Positions 27,123 through 36,227 of a stretch of 64,000 nt of DNA are shown in pieces. Positions within the stretch are counted from its first letter, which is position 1; each line of letters starts with the position of its first letter. The position numbers were made by a program, and so were the translations under genes. The stretch is from Pontiella desulfatans (lineage in GTDB: Bacteria; Verrucomicrobiota; Kiritimatiellia; Kiritimatiellales; Pontiellaceae), in NCBI RefSeq assembly GCF_900890425.1, contig NZ_CAAHFG010000001.1, positions 3,782,001 to 3,846,000 on the forward strand, written 5' to 3'. The notes beneath the pieces are model-generated. The model was not told where the DNA came from and made no database searches. It saw nothing but the letters and a program-made list of their open reading frames with translations.

Positions 27123-29525
27123 ATGAATACAAAACTTTCCCTGACCATACCCTGCGCATCCCTCTTTCTGGCCCTTCAACCCGCCCCCGCCATGGATTTC
27201 ACCGCCCAAGGCGAATACCTCGGATCCTCGGACTGCATCGTCTGCCACGAACGATTCTACGAGTTGTGGAGCACCTCGCACCACGGCAAAGCCATGGAAG
27301 CCTTCAGCGCATCACTGGCCAAGTCCCTGGTGCCGATGAAGGAACCCATGATGATCGGCAAGGAAAAGTTCATTGTCGAATTCGACAGCCAAGGCGGGAT
27401 CCTCAAAGGCGTTTCCGAATGCGGCACGGAAAAAACATGGCGCCTGCGCCACTCGTTCGGCGGCCGCAACGTGCGCTATTTCCTGATTCCGATGGAAAAA
27501 GGAAAGCTTCAAGTGGCCCCCCTCGCCTACTACGTCCACCAAGGCAAGTGGTACGACGCCACCGCCAGCATGGTGCGCGACTTCCAGGATGGCGGCCCCG
27601 AGGACGAGGCCGTCCACTGGACGGATCGCTCACTCACGTTCAACACCTCCTGCCACGACTGCCACGTGAGCCAGCTGGAAAAGAACTACAACCCCGAAGA
27701 CGACTCCTACACCACCACGTGGAAAGAACCCGGCATCAACTGCGAAACCTGCCACGGCCCGGCCGAGGCACACGTCAAAGCCGCCGAAGAAGCCGCCGCC
27801 CAAGGCAAGGAGCTCACCACTGAAAACCTCAAACTGCTCCGGTTCCACGAAGATCTCGACATGGCCCAGCGCGATGCCACCTGCGGCCCGTGCCACGCCA
27901 AAGGGCAAGTCCTCACCCGCGACTTCACCCCTGGCGAACTCTTCTTCGACCACTACGACCTGACCTCGTACGAAGACCGCGACTTTTGGCCGGACGGCCG
28001 GGATCTTGGCGAGAACTACACCCAGACCGGCTGGATGGCCAACCAATGCAACCTGACCAAATCCGGCCAGCTCGAATGCATCCACTGCCACACGTCAAGC
28101 GGTCGCTTCCGCTTCAAGGAAAACCCCAACCAGGCCTGCCTGCCCTGCCATGAAAAACGCGTTGACGAAATCGTCGCCCATTCGCACCACGCGGCCGAGA
28201 CCGGCGTCACCTGCGTCGATTGCCACATGCCCACCACGGCCCAGGCCTTCATGTCGCGTTCCGACCACACCTTCCGCCCCCCCTCCCCGCAAGCCACGCT
28301 TGAATTCGGCTCCCCCAATGCCTGCAACCTCTGCCACCACAACAAGGAAGCCATCATGGGCAACTATGAAGGCCACCGGAAAGAAAACGTGGAGTGGGCC
28401 GACAAACATGTGAAGAAATGGTTCGGTGAAGACTCCGGCTCCACCATCCTTGAACAAGGCCGCATCATCCAGGCCTGCCGCGAAAACGAATGGGACAAAC
28501 TCCCCGAAATCCTGGCCTACCTCGACAACCCGAACTGCGATCCGGCCGCGGCGGTCGCCATTCTGCGCCTGCTCAACAACTGCCCTCGCCCCGAAAAATG
28601 GCCGGTCATCCGCAAACAGACCGAAAACAAGCATGAATGGGTACGTGCCACCGCGGCGGCATCCCTGCAATACGACTCATCCTACGAAGCAACCCAAGCC
28701 CTGCTCATAACCGCGGGTGATCGATTCCGCACCGTTCGCATCCGGGCGGCCGGCGCCCTGCTCGGGCGCAACCTCGCCGGCTACACCGATGCCGAGCGCA
28801 AGGCCTACGCCGATGCCCATGAGGAATATTGGAACTCGCTGGTCATCTGGCCCGACCGCTGGAGCACCCACTACAACCAAGGCATCTACTACGACCGCAT
28901 CGGCGATTCCGACAAATCGCTGGCCGCCTATGAAAAATCGATGGAGCTGCGCAACGACGTGATCCAACCCATGATCAATGCCTCCATGGTGCACGCCCGC
29001 TCCGGCAACAGCACCAACGCCTACGAAATGCTGCAGCGCGCACTCGAGGTGGAACCAAACAACGCCATGGTCAACTTCAACCTGGCCCTGCTGGACGCCG
29101 AGTTCAACAAGCTCGACGATGCCGAAAAGCACCTGCGGGCCTCCCTGAAGGCAGAGCCGGAGATGCCGCAGGCGGCCTACAACCTCGGCGTGCTGCTGGC
29201 GCGCAAAAACGACAAGGAAGGTTTCCAGTGGCTCGAATCCGCCGCGACACTCGTTCCTGAAAACTGGAACTACACCTCGTCCTACCTATTCTTCCTGCAG
29301 CAAGCAAAGCGTTCGACCGAGGCCGAACCGTTCCTGATTGCCATCATTGCCACCGACCGCGCCGCGGCACAGGCCTACTTTGCACTGGCCGGAAACTATG
29401 AGCAGGAAGGTCGCACATCCGAAGCCCTGGAAATCTACAAAAAGGCAAAATTTGCGAAGCACCTTCCCATGGACGCCAAACGCTACGCATCGCAGATGGA
29501 ACAGCGGCTACGCTCAGGCAATTAA
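27123..29525 (+). CDS. Octaheme c-type cytochrome with C-terminal TPR repeats
   Basis: Exported electron-transfer protein, 800 residues. Signal peptide ending about LALQPAPA-MD. Eight CxxCH haem motifs are visible: CIVCH, CHDCH, CETCH, CGPCH, CIHCH, CLPCH, CVDCH, CNLCH, all within residues 35-410. A HEAT-like helical stretch follows (about 450-560), then TPRs (HYNQGIYYDRIGDSDKSLAA; NFNLALLDAEFNKLDDAEKH). The haem domain resembles cytochrome c554-type multihaem proteins. Start ATG 27123 is chosen for the signal peptide; the frame opens 29 codons earlier inside the IS end, which is not credible. It may serve a respiratory reductase or oxidoreductase; none is adjacent. The IS right end lies 61 bp upstream. 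Confidence 0.9.
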   Translation: MNTKLSLTIPCASLFLALQPAPAMDFTAQGEYLGSSDCIVCHERFYELWSTSHHGKAMEAFSASLAKSLVPMKEPMMIGKEKFIVEFDSQGGILKGVSECGTEKTWRLRHSFGGRNVRYFLIPMEKGKLQVAPLAYYVHQGKWYDATASMVRDFQDGGPEDEAVHWTDRSLTFNTSCHDCHVSQLEKNYNPEDDSYTTTWKEPGINCETCHGPAEAHVKAAEEAAAQGKELTTENLKLLRFHEDLDMAQRDATCGPCHAKGQVLTRDFTPGELFFDHYDLTSYEDRDFWPDGRDLGENYTQTGWMANQCNLTKSGQLECIHCHTSSGRFRFKENPNQACLPCHEKRVDEIVAHSHHAAETGVTCVDCHMPTTAQAFMSRSDHTFRPPSPQATLEFGSPNACNLCHHNKEAIMGNYEGHRKENVEWADKHVKKWFGEDSGSTILEQGRIIQACRENEWDKLPEILAYLDNPNCDPAAAVAILRLLNNCPRPEKWPVIRKQTENKHEWVRATAAASLQYDSSYEATQALLITAGDRFRTVRIRAAGALLGRNLAGYTDAERKAYADAHEEYWNSLVIWPDRWSTHYNQGIYYDRIGDSDKSLAAYEKSMELRNDVIQPMINASMVHARSGNSTNAYEMLQRALEVEPNNAMVNFNLALLDAEFNKLDDAEKHLRASLKAEPEMPQAAYNLGVLLARKNDKEGFQWLESAATLVPENWNYTSSYLFFLQQAKRSTEAEPFLIAIIATDRAAAQAYFALAGNYEQEGRTSEALEIYKKAKFAKHLPMDAKRYASQMEQRLRSGN

Positions 29526-29543
29526 TCATTCGCGGTGCAGGCC

Positions 29544-30266
29544 ATGTGGAAATTCATCAAAATGCTGGTTGGCATTAGCCTCCTTCCATTTTGCTGGGCG
29601 GTTTCACTGGCCGTCTACCAACTCTACTCAAGCTCGATCAACACGGCGCTCGACAGCGGGTGGGAAGCCGGCGCATTGCCGCTCGGTTTCCTGCTCTGGG
29701 CATTGGTCTTTTTCCTGATGCCCCGCCCAACGCGCACCTACGTGCTGGGGCATGAACTGACCCATGCAATCTGGGCCCTGATGATGGGCGGGCGTGTCGG
29801 GAAGATGAAGGTCGGCCGTTCCGGCGGACACGTCATGCTCTCAAAGACCAACTTCGCCATCACGCTGGCCCCCTACTTTTTCCCGTTCTACACCTTCCTG
29901 GTCATTGGCGCATACTACCTAACCGGACTGACGGTCGATGTGGAATCCTACCGGGCATGGTGGATGGGCGCCGTCGGCTTCACCTGGTCGTTCCACGTCA
30001 CCTTCACCATACATATGCTCTCCCAAAACCAACCGGACATCGAGGAGCATGGGCGCATCTTCTCCTTTACGGTCATCTACATCATGAACCTGCTGGTGAT
30101 CGGCGTCTGGATGGTATTGGTAGGCGCCCCGCGCTTGGCCAACTACGGCAACCTGATCTGGCAAGAAAGTGCCCTCGCCTACGGCGTTGCCCATGGATAT
30201 ATCCTCATCGGCTGGACTCACATGGCCGGACTCCTTGAGACCATGCGCGGCGGCGGGACTCCGTAG
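29544..30266 (+). CDS. Multispanning membrane protein with HELTH motif (putative M50-like metalloprotease)
   Basis: 240 residues with about six hydrophobic segments. HELTH at residues 70-74 matches the HExxH zinc motif, set at the start of a hydrophobic helix (GHELTHAIWALM), as in site-2-type (M50) proteases. The second ligand usually found as NxxPxxxxDG is not evident, so it may be a non-catalytic relative. Start: ATG 29544; GTG 29535 would add three residues. It follows the cytochrome gene by 18 bp and is probably in the same operon, so a role in its maturation or turnover is a possibility. Confidence 0.68.
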   Translation: MWKFIKMLVGISLLPFCWAVSLAVYQLYSSSINTALDSGWEAGALPLGFLLWALVFFLMPRPTRTYVLGHELTHAIWALMMGGRVGKMKVGRSGGHVMLSKTNFAITLAPYFFPFYTFLVIGAYYLTGLTVDVESYRAWWMGAVGFTWSFHVTFTIHMLSQNQPDIEEHGRIFSFTVIYIMNLLVIGVWMVLVGAPRLANYGNLIWQESALAYGVAHGYILIGWTHMAGLLETMRGGGTP

Positions 30267-30289
30267 CCAAGCCCGTATTCCCAACGGAA

Positions 30290-30373
30290 TATCATACTTG
30301 CATAAGTAGGAAATCAACTTTTGACCATATATAGATGCCCGTAACGATATATCACACTTATGCAAGTATGATA
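30290..30373. repeat. 18-bp perfect inverted repeat between convergent genes
   Basis: Arms TATCATACTTGCATAAGT (30290-30307) and its exact complement (30356-30373), separated by 48 AT-rich bases. It is in the gap between the HELTH protein gene and ptsI, which converge. No T-run follows, so an intrinsic terminator is doubtful; a small IR element or a protein-binding site is equally possible. Confidence 0.7.
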
Positions 30374-30440
30374 ATCGGTCAAAAAACGAAACCCGTTTCA
30401 TCTGACCGGGCAGGCAAAGGAGCCTTGATTGGGTGCACGC

Positions 30441-32225
30441 CTATTCGGACAGTTCGAGCACTTCCGGGGCGATCTGCGCAATCATGTCGTGGCACAGCTG
30501 GTCGACCCGCTCGGCCGAGGAAGATACCAGGGCCTTTTGCGCGAGTTCGACTGCGGCGGAGTAGTAGAGCTTGCGAATCACGTCCTTGATCAGCGGCGCC
30601 TGGGAGGGGCTCATGCTCAGCTCGTCGACCCCAAGCCCGATCAACAACGGAACCAGCTGCGGGTTCGCGGCCATCTGCCCGCAAACGCACGTCCAGAGTC
30701 CATGCTTGTGGCTCACTTTAACGATATGGTCGATCAGGCGGATGATGGCCATATGGGTTGGCTTATAGAGGTGGGCCACATTCTCGTTGCCACGGTCCAC
30801 CGCCATCGTGTACTGGATCAAGTCGTTGGTGCCGATGCTGAAAAAACTGACGTGCGGAGCGATGATGTCGGCGATGAGTGCGGCCGAAGGCACCTCGATC
30901 ATGGTACCGATCTGCATGTCCTGGTTAAAGGCAACCCCCTCCTGGCTCAACTCCATCATGCACTGGCGCAGCAAGGTGTTCGCATCCATGACCTCCTGCA
31001 CGCAGGAAACCATCGGATACATCATCTTAACATTGTCGTGAACGCTGGCGCGGAGGATCGCGCGCAACTGTGTTTTGAATAGATCGGGGTGCGACAGGCA
31101 GAGTCGGATGGCGCGGTCACCGAGAAACGGATTCAACTCATCGGGCATTTCAAAGCCGGCGGGGAGTTTATCGGCCCCCAGATCAAGCGTACGGATGACC
31201 ACCGGCGAGGGATATTGACTCTCGGCCGCCCGGATATAGGCTTCCGCCTGGGCGTCTTCATCCGGCAACGACCCGGCTCCCAAAAACAGGAACTCGGTGC
31301 GAAACAAACCGATGCCCTTGGCCCCGCGCGCACCGACCGCATCGAGTTCCTCGAGCAGCTCGATGTTGGCGGTGATGGGCACCAGATAGCCGTCTTTCGT
31401 TTCCGGTGGCTTGTCGCGCAGCCTGTCGAGTTCGAGCAGGATCTGTTCCTGCTCCTCGGCACGCTTTTCGTAGGCCCGCAGCCGTTCTTCCGTAGGATTG
31501 ATGAAAACCAGTCCCTTGGCGCCATCGATCAGCACGGCATCGCCGGACGATGCCACCGCAGTGATATTATGGAGCCCCACAACCGCCGGCACCTCAAGTG
31601 CCTTGGCCATGATGGCCGTATGCGATGTTGAGCTACCGAGATCGGTAATGAACGCCTTCACCATGGCTTTGTTGATGCTGGCCGTATCCGAGGGGGACAG
31701 ATCGTGGGCCACAACGATGCACGGCTTGGAAATCTGCTTCATCTGGTCGAGCGATTCGCCAGCCAAATTGGCGAGGATCCGCTTGGTTACATCGCGGATA
31801 TCGGCGGCGCGCTCGGAAAGATAGGAGTCCTCCACCTTGGAGAGCATATCGGCATACCGGTTGGAAACCGCCCGCAGGATCGGCTCAACGTTGACCATTT
31901 CGTTCTTAATGGAACGAATAACGTCTTCGATGAAGGTTCGATCGTCCACCACGAGGATATGCGCATCGAAAATACTCGCATGCTCGTCGCCGAGCACCTC
32001 GCCCACCTGCTTTTGGATATGCTTGATTTGATCGTGTGTCGCGATCAGTGCCTCTTCGAAACGGGCGATTTCGCTGGGGATTTCATCGGCCGAGATGGAA
32101 CGCTGCACCGTCCGGTCGGTATGCGGCGCGAGCAACTGTGCATCGCAAACGGCTATTCCAGGAGAAACCCCGATCCCCTTGAGCGCGATTTCGTGTTTTG
32201 CGTGCGTTCCAGCCACCGGGATCAT
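30441..32225 (-). CDS. ptsI: Phosphoenolpyruvate-protein phosphotransferase (Enzyme I)
   Basis: Takes phosphate from PEP and gives it to HPr. 594 residues, normal length. Active-site His in DLGSSTSHTAIMAKALEVP, PEP-binding Arg in GLFRTEFLFLG, LDLGADKLP, and the C-terminal dimerisation/PEP site FSIGTNDLIQYTMAVDR and CGQMAANP. The start overlaps the ptsH stop by 4 bp (ATGA). No EII permease component is encoded nearby, so in this setting the pathway is more likely regulatory than for sugar import. Confidence 0.95.
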   Translation of the reverse strand: MIPVAGTHAKHEIALKGIGVSPGIAVCDAQLLAPHTDRTVQRSISADEIPSEIARFEEALIATHDQIKHIQKQVGEVLGDEHASIFDAHILVVDDRTFIEDVIRSIKNEMVNVEPILRAVSNRYADMLSKVEDSYLSERAADIRDVTKRILANLAGESLDQMKQISKPCIVVAHDLSPSDTASINKAMVKAFITDLGSSTSHTAIMAKALEVPAVVGLHNITAVASSGDAVLIDGAKGLVFINPTEERLRAYEKRAEEQEQILLELDRLRDKPPETKDGYLVPITANIELLEELDAVGARGAKGIGLFRTEFLFLGAGSLPDEDAQAEAYIRAAESQYPSPVVIRTLDLGADKLPAGFEMPDELNPFLGDRAIRLCLSHPDLFKTQLRAILRASVHDNVKMMYPMVSCVQEVMDANTLLRQCMMELSQEGVAFNQDMQIGTMIEVPSAALIADIIAPHVSFFSIGTNDLIQYTMAVDRGNENVAHLYKPTHMAIIRLIDHIVKVSHKHGLWTCVCGQMAANPQLVPLLIGLGVDELSMSPSQAPLIKDVIRKLYYSAAVELAQKALVSSSAERVDQLCHDMIAQIAPEVLELSE

Positions 32226-32500
32226 TCCTCGTAGAATTTATTGACGAACAGCTCCTCGATCGCGTCCATGGCATCCTGGGCATCTTCGCCCGAAGCGGTC
32301 ACCTGCATCGTGCTTCCCGGGAAGCCCTCGATCGTCATCAGGCCGATGATGCTCTTGCAGGACACCTTGTTGCCATCTTTTTCAATGAAAATATCGCATT
32401 CGAACTTTCCTGCCGCCTTCACCAGCAACGCGGCCGGACGGGCATGGATGCCATACGCGTTCAGAACCTTGAATTTTTTAACCAGCGTTTCCTCACCCAT
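32222..32500 (-). CDS. ptsH: HPr-family phosphocarrier protein
   Basis: 92 residues. Phospho-accepting His19 in NAYGIHARPAALL and regulatory Ser50 in SCKSIIGLMTI, the site that HPr kinase modifies (equivalent to His15 and Ser46 of B. subtilis HPr). Overlaps ptsI by 4 bp and hprK by 8 bp, so translation is coupled. Having both residues plus hprK next door implies dual phosphorylation. Confidence 0.95.
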   Translation of the reverse strand: MGEETLVKKFKVLNAYGIHARPAALLVKAAGKFECDIFIEKDGNKVSCKSIIGLMTIEGFPGSTMQVTASGEDAQDAMDAIEELFVNKFYEE

Positions 32501-33431
32501 GTTGCACCCGCCCTTTTGTTAGCCGGGAGATGATCTTGTCGTCCAGCTCTTTGGCCGCATCGTGGCCGAGTTCCTTCAGTTTCTGGTTGAGCGCAGCCAC
32601 TTCGACGATGTTCGCCATATCCCGCCCGGAACGAACCGGCAGGGTGATGCACGGAACCTCGACCCCCATGATTTCAATGGTATCGGGGTGTACACCCGTG
32701 CGGTCTTCATTGCCCGTGGGTTTCTTTAAATCGATTACCAGATCCAACTCCGTCTGGCGGCGGATGGCGGCGACACCGAACAGGCTGGGAACATGGATGA
32801 TGCCCAAGCCCCGGATTTCCATGTGGTAGCGGGTCACTTCGTTCGCCCAGCAAACGAGGCCCCCGCGGCTGGTGCGCCGCACCTCGGTCACATCGTCGGA
32901 AACCAGACTGTAGCCCCGTTCAATCAGGGAAAGCGCTGTTTCGCTTTTCCCGATCCCCGGATCGCCGCGCAGCAGCACCCCAATGCCCATCAGCTCCATG
33001 CAGGTGCCCTGGATCCGCTTTTGGGGGGCGGTCAGCTTTTCGAGCAGCACCGTGCATTCGTTGACAAAGTTCATCGTCACCATCGGCGTACGGAAAACCG
33101 GCACCTTGTGGCGTTCCGCCAATTCCAGGATATCCTTGGGCACCTTGCGGTTGCGGGTGATGACAATTCCGGGAATCTGTTGACCGAACAGCTCCTCGAG
33201 CCTCTCTACCCGATCATTCTGGGACAGGCTTTTAAGATAGGTGAATTCCGCCAAGCCGAAGATTTGCAGGCGCTGGTTGGCAAAATATTGGAAAAACCCG
33301 GTCAAGGCCAATCCCGGCCGGTTCATGGCGGTTTCCGGCAACTTCCGGTCCAGGTTCTGCTCGCCGGTTACGATACTGAGCGACAGCTTTTCGCCGCCCT
33401 CATCCCACAAGCTCTTAACGGTTATTGGCAC
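32493..33431 (-). CDS. hprK: HPr kinase/phosphorylase
   Basis: Bifunctional enzyme that phosphorylates and dephosphorylates the regulatory Ser of HPr. 312 residues. N-terminal domain of about 130 residues, Walker A RGDPGIGKSETAL, then LVSDDVTEV and the HprK signature EIRGLGIIHV (CA2 motif) and the C-terminal MTxPVRSGRDMANIVEVAA-type segment (VRSGRDMANIVEVAALN). Upstream of ptsH with an 8-bp overlap. Confidence 0.95.
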   Translation of the reverse strand: MPITVKSLWDEGGEKLSLSIVTGEQNLDRKLPETAMNRPGLALTGFFQYFANQRLQIFGLAEFTYLKSLSQNDRVERLEELFGQQIPGIVITRNRKVPKDILELAERHKVPVFRTPMVTMNFVNECTVLLEKLTAPQKRIQGTCMELMGIGVLLRGDPGIGKSETALSLIERGYSLVSDDVTEVRRTSRGGLVCWANEVTRYHMEIRGLGIIHVPSLFGVAAIRRQTELDLVIDLKKPTGNEDRTGVHPDTIEIMGVEVPCITLPVRSGRDMANIVEVAALNQKLKELGHDAAKELDDKIISRLTKGRVQHG

Positions 33432-33458
33432 GATTGTACTCCAGATTAGGATTTAAGC

Positions 33459-33506
33459 ATTCAGAATGAAGAACGGGAACGTGCTCCGTCAATCTTCATT
33501 CCGAAT
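33459..33506. repeat. Imperfect inverted repeat between hpf and hprK
   Basis: Arms ATTCAGAATGAAGA (33459-33472) and TCTTCATTCCGAAT (33493-33506), one mismatch, 20-base loop. No T-run after it on the minus strand. It may be a processing or attenuation hairpin inside the operon. Confidence 0.6.
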
Positions 33507-33520
33507 TGGTATTCTACACG

Positions 33521-33817
33521 TTACTTGTGGTGGTCTTGAACCTTGTCGCGATGCTTGCGCATCTGGCGCTCGGCGTGCTCGATGGAACGGTCGATCGCGT
33601 CATACAGGTTTTCGGACTTTTCCGTGGCCGTAATGCGGATATGGTTCGAGGCTTGGATGATGGTCTCGGCGACCTGGTCGCGGTTCTCCGTATCGAGGAT
33701 GACCTTGATGCTTTCTATTCGCGGGAACACGCCCAGACATCGCTCAAGCTTGTCTTCGACATGGGCTTTAACGTTGTCGGTTACATTAACATGCCGTCCT
33801 GTAATACTTACTTGCAT
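33521..33817 (-). CDS. hpf: Ribosome hibernation-promoting factor (short HPF)
   Basis: 98 residues: MQVSITGRHVNVTDNVKAHV is the standard HPF N-terminus, then a central stretch with TATEKSENLYDAIDRSIEHAERQ-like helices and a His/Lys-rich end. Lacking the C-terminal domain of long HPF, it is the short form that dimerises ribosomes together with RMF or acts like YfiA. 21 bp downstream of lptB, the gene order known from proteobacteria, except that rpoN is missing between lptB and hpf. Confidence 0.93.
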   Translation of the reverse strand: MQVSITGRHVNVTDNVKAHVEDKLERCLGVFPRIESIKVILDTENRDQVAETIIQASNHIRITATEKSENLYDAIDRSIEHAERQMRKHRDKVQDHHK

Positions 33818-33838
33818 GGCTTGCTCCTTTCGGTTCTG

Positions 33839-34576
33839 TTACATACTGAACCGCGGTCCCAGATAGAGTTCGCGGCTCACCTCGTCGTTCACTAGAAAAT
33901 TGCTGTCCCCTTCGCTCAGCACCTGCCCCTCGCAAAGCAAGTAGGCCCGATCCACCACCGCCAGCGTTTCGCGCACGTTGTGGTCGGTAATCAGCACGCC
34001 CAGCCCCTTGTCGCGCAGGTCGCGCACAATATCCTGCACGTCGTTCACCGCCAAGGGATCGACCCCGCTGAACGGCTCGTCGAGCAGAATGATGGAGGGA
34101 TTCGTGACCAGCGCACGGGTGATTTCGAGTCGGCGGCGCTCGCCGCCACTCAGCGTATAGGCCCGTTGCTTGGCCAAATGGCCGATCTTCAGATCATTGA
34201 GCAACTGCTCCAGTCGCTCTTTGCGCTCCTTGTGTGAAATGGGCAACGTTTCGAGGATCGACATGACGTTTTCACGCACCGTCAGCTTGCGGAAGATGGA
34301 CGGTTCCTGCGAGAGGTAGCCCATCCCCATGCGAGCGCGTTTGAACATGGGGGTACGGGTTACGTTCTTGCCATTGAAAAAGACCTTGCCGCTCGTCGGA
34401 CTCACCAACCCCACGATCATATAGAAGCTCGTGGTTTTGCCTGCGCCATTGGGGCCGAGAAGCCCGACGATCTCGCCGGCCTTCACATTGATCTCCACTT
34501 CACGCACGACTTTGCGGCCCTTGTATGCCTTGACCAGCTTTTCAGTCCGGATCAGATAGGTTTCTTCAGTTGCCAT
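33839..34576 (-). CDS. lptB: LPS export ABC transporter ATP-binding protein
   Basis: ATPase of the LptB2FG complex that extracts LPS from the inner membrane. 245 residues. Walker A GPNGAGKTTSFYMIVGL, signature LSGGERRRLEITRAL, Walker B SIILLDEPFSGVDPLA, H-loop ITDHNVRETL. The family-typical SQEPSIFRKLTVREN is present. The ATG directly follows the lptA TAA with no gap. Confidence 0.96.
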   Translation of the reverse strand: MATEETYLIRTEKLVKAYKGRKVVREVEINVKAGEIVGLLGPNGAGKTTSFYMIVGLVSPTSGKVFFNGKNVTRTPMFKRARMGMGYLSQEPSIFRKLTVRENVMSILETLPISHKERKERLEQLLNDLKIGHLAKQRAYTLSGGERRRLEITRALVTNPSIILLDEPFSGVDPLAVNDVQDIVRDLRDKGLGVLITDHNVRETLAVVDRAYLLCEGQVLSEGDSNFLVNDEVSRELYLGPRFSM

Positions 34577-35665
34577 TTATTCGTCTAAATCTTTCAGGAA
34601 TTTTGCTTTGGTTTCCTCGTCCAGATACAACAGAACACGCGCGTTTGGCTCGCATACCATCCTTCGGGGTTCAAGCCAGATCTTGATTCGGTCTCCGGTC
34701 ATTATGTTCTGCCCTTGCTTAACCTTCGGCTCCCCCTCCAATGTGAATCTACCTTCGTCCGCATGGTAGGTCGCCCTGTCAGCCAGCGCTTTCCTGTCGT
34801 CTGATTGGATTATTACCTCGCCCAAGGCCTCGATCCAATCAATTTCGTTATCATCTTTTAAGAAAAGGCGTACATTGGCGCAATTCATTGCGGCGCGGGG
34901 ATCGCGCACCCGGACATTGCCAATCAGCTCGGCCATGCCCTTCGATTCGTCGTAAACCACCCGATCCGCCCGGATTTCGGTATCGCCTTCGACCCCTTCC
35001 GAAATACCCTCCATCTTCAAACCGGAGGCCCCCGTCAGCTCAAGCAGCGCGTTGGGCTCGCAAACCATGCGTCGGTCGCCCTTGATCCAAAGCTCGATCC
35101 GCTCGCCGGAAAGCCGGTTCCCGCCATCCGAGGCCGTGGCCTGGCCCTGCATTTGCACAAACCCGTTCCGGTAGTTATAGATGGCCTCTTCGGCCGAGGC
35201 CGTACGGTTGCTGCTGACCATATCCACCCCGCCCTTGGCCTCGACATATTCCAGCTCGTTCGAGATAGAAAAGCGCCCAATCAGGCTCTCGGTCTCCAGG
35301 GTGCCCTGGTCGTCCAGCACCACGACATTCCCATCCATGCGGACATAGCGGCGCGTATGGTCCAAAACCAGCCCCTCGCCGGTCAACAGCGTTTCTCCGG
35401 GCTTGCGCTCAGCCGTCTTCATCTGCTCCAGCCGGGCAATGAAGGCATCGAATTCCCCCTCGACGGCAGCAGGGTTGTTAACCACCACTCCCTGAACCGC
35501 AGTGGTTTCCGGGGCAGCAGCCGCGGGAACAACGGTTGCCTCGTCGGCGAGCGCCTGGATATCCGCCCACTCTTCCGCATCCGGATCGGAGCGCTCCCGC
35601 TTGGAGCAGGCAACGGTGAGCAGAACGCAACCACAGAGCGCCATTCTGAGGATGAAGCGGCTCAA
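34577..35665 (-). CDS. lptA: LptA/OstA-domain lipoprotein
   Basis: Periplasmic bridge for LPS transport, 362 residues, larger than E. coli LptA (185): it has a linker rich in Ala/Glu and then at least two OstA-like beta-jellyroll stretches (RYVRMDGNVVVLDDQGTLETES; LSGERIELWIKGDRRMVCEP and MTGDRIKIWLEPRRMVCEP repeat each other). The N-terminus ends LLTVACSK, a lipobox. Preferred start is TTG 35663-35665, which overlaps the upstream stop (TTGA) and follows GGGGGCGGAG; ATG 35644 would also leave the lipobox. Unusual in being lipidated. Confidence 0.82.
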   Translation of the reverse strand: MSRFILRMALCGCVLLTVACSKRERSDPDAEEWADIQALADEATVVPAAAAPETTAVQGVVVNNPAAVEGEFDAFIARLEQMKTAERKPGETLLTGEGLVLDHTRRYVRMDGNVVVLDDQGTLETESLIGRFSISNELEYVEAKGGVDMVSSNRTASAEEAIYNYRNGFVQMQGQATASDGGNRLSGERIELWIKGDRRMVCEPNALLELTGASGLKMEGISEGVEGDTEIRADRVVYDESKGMAELIGNVRVRDPRAAMNCANVRLFLKDDNEIDWIEALGEVIIQSDDRKALADRATYHADEGRFTLEGEPKVKQGQNIMTGDRIKIWLEPRRMVCEPNARVLLYLDEETKAKFLKDLDE

Positions 35666-36138
35666 AACTCCGCCCCCTTCATCTCGCGGGCGGATTCCTT
35701 CACGACCACCCTGGAGTTGTGCAGAACCTCGAACTTGTTTTCCGCCGAAGAAAAACGGAATCCCTTGCCGGTGATGGTCATCTGGTCCATGTCGATCAGC
35801 ACATCGCCCTCGGAATAGACCATGAGCAGCTTTTGCCCGTTTTTTTCCTCCATCCGGGTGAAGCATTGCGGGGCAAAGAGCGACATGAAGACCTTCTTGC
35901 CCTCGAACACATCGATCCGCAGGTTGGTCACATCCGCCACGCCGCCTTCGAGAATCTTGGCATAGCCGCCATAGAGCTGCGCTTTCAGATTGCCCTCTTC
36001 ATCATAATAGGGCGCGCGCACCCCGGCGACTTCCATGCCGGTTTCCATGTATTCGTCCAGCTTATTGGCGGGCGGAACCTGGGCGGAAGCAACATGCACC
36101 AGCATGAGGGCGAGGATATGGACAACTACGTTTTTCAT
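35662..36138 (-). CDS. LptC/OstA-like periplasmic protein
   Basis: 158 residues with an N-terminal signal or anchor (MKNVVVHILALMLVHVASAQ). The rest is beta-rich: LKAQLYGGYAKILEGGVADVTN, MVYSEGDVLIDMDQMTITGKGF and FEVLHNSRVVVKE alternate in the OstA pattern. Position directly before lptA and lptB is that of lptC. The ATG at 36136-36138 is set by the signal peptide; the frame extends a long way upstream with no similarity. It overlaps lptA by 4 bp. Confidence 0.72.
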   Translation of the reverse strand: MKNVVVHILALMLVHVASAQVPPANKLDEYMETGMEVAGVRAPYYDEEGNLKAQLYGGYAKILEGGVADVTNLRIDVFEGKKVFMSLFAPQCFTRMEEKNGQKLLMVYSEGDVLIDMDQMTITGKGFRFSSAENKFEVLHNSRVVVKESAREMKGAEF

Positions 36139-36159
36139 GGACAACAGCCATATAAACAG

Positions 36160-36207
36160 AAGGTCGCGAAGAGCGCAAAGCAAACAGCCCGGCATCTTCG
36201 CGACCTT
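36160..36207. repeat. Inverted repeat between gpmI and the lptC-like gene
   Basis: Arms AAGGTCGCGAAGA (36160-36172) and TCTTCGCGACCTT (36195-36207), perfect, 22-base loop. The text is of the kind GGTCGCGAAGAGCGCAAAG, resembling dispersed repeats seen in many environmental bacterial genomes. Confidence 0.65.
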
Positions 36208-36227
36208 CGCACGCTTCATTCCACCCG

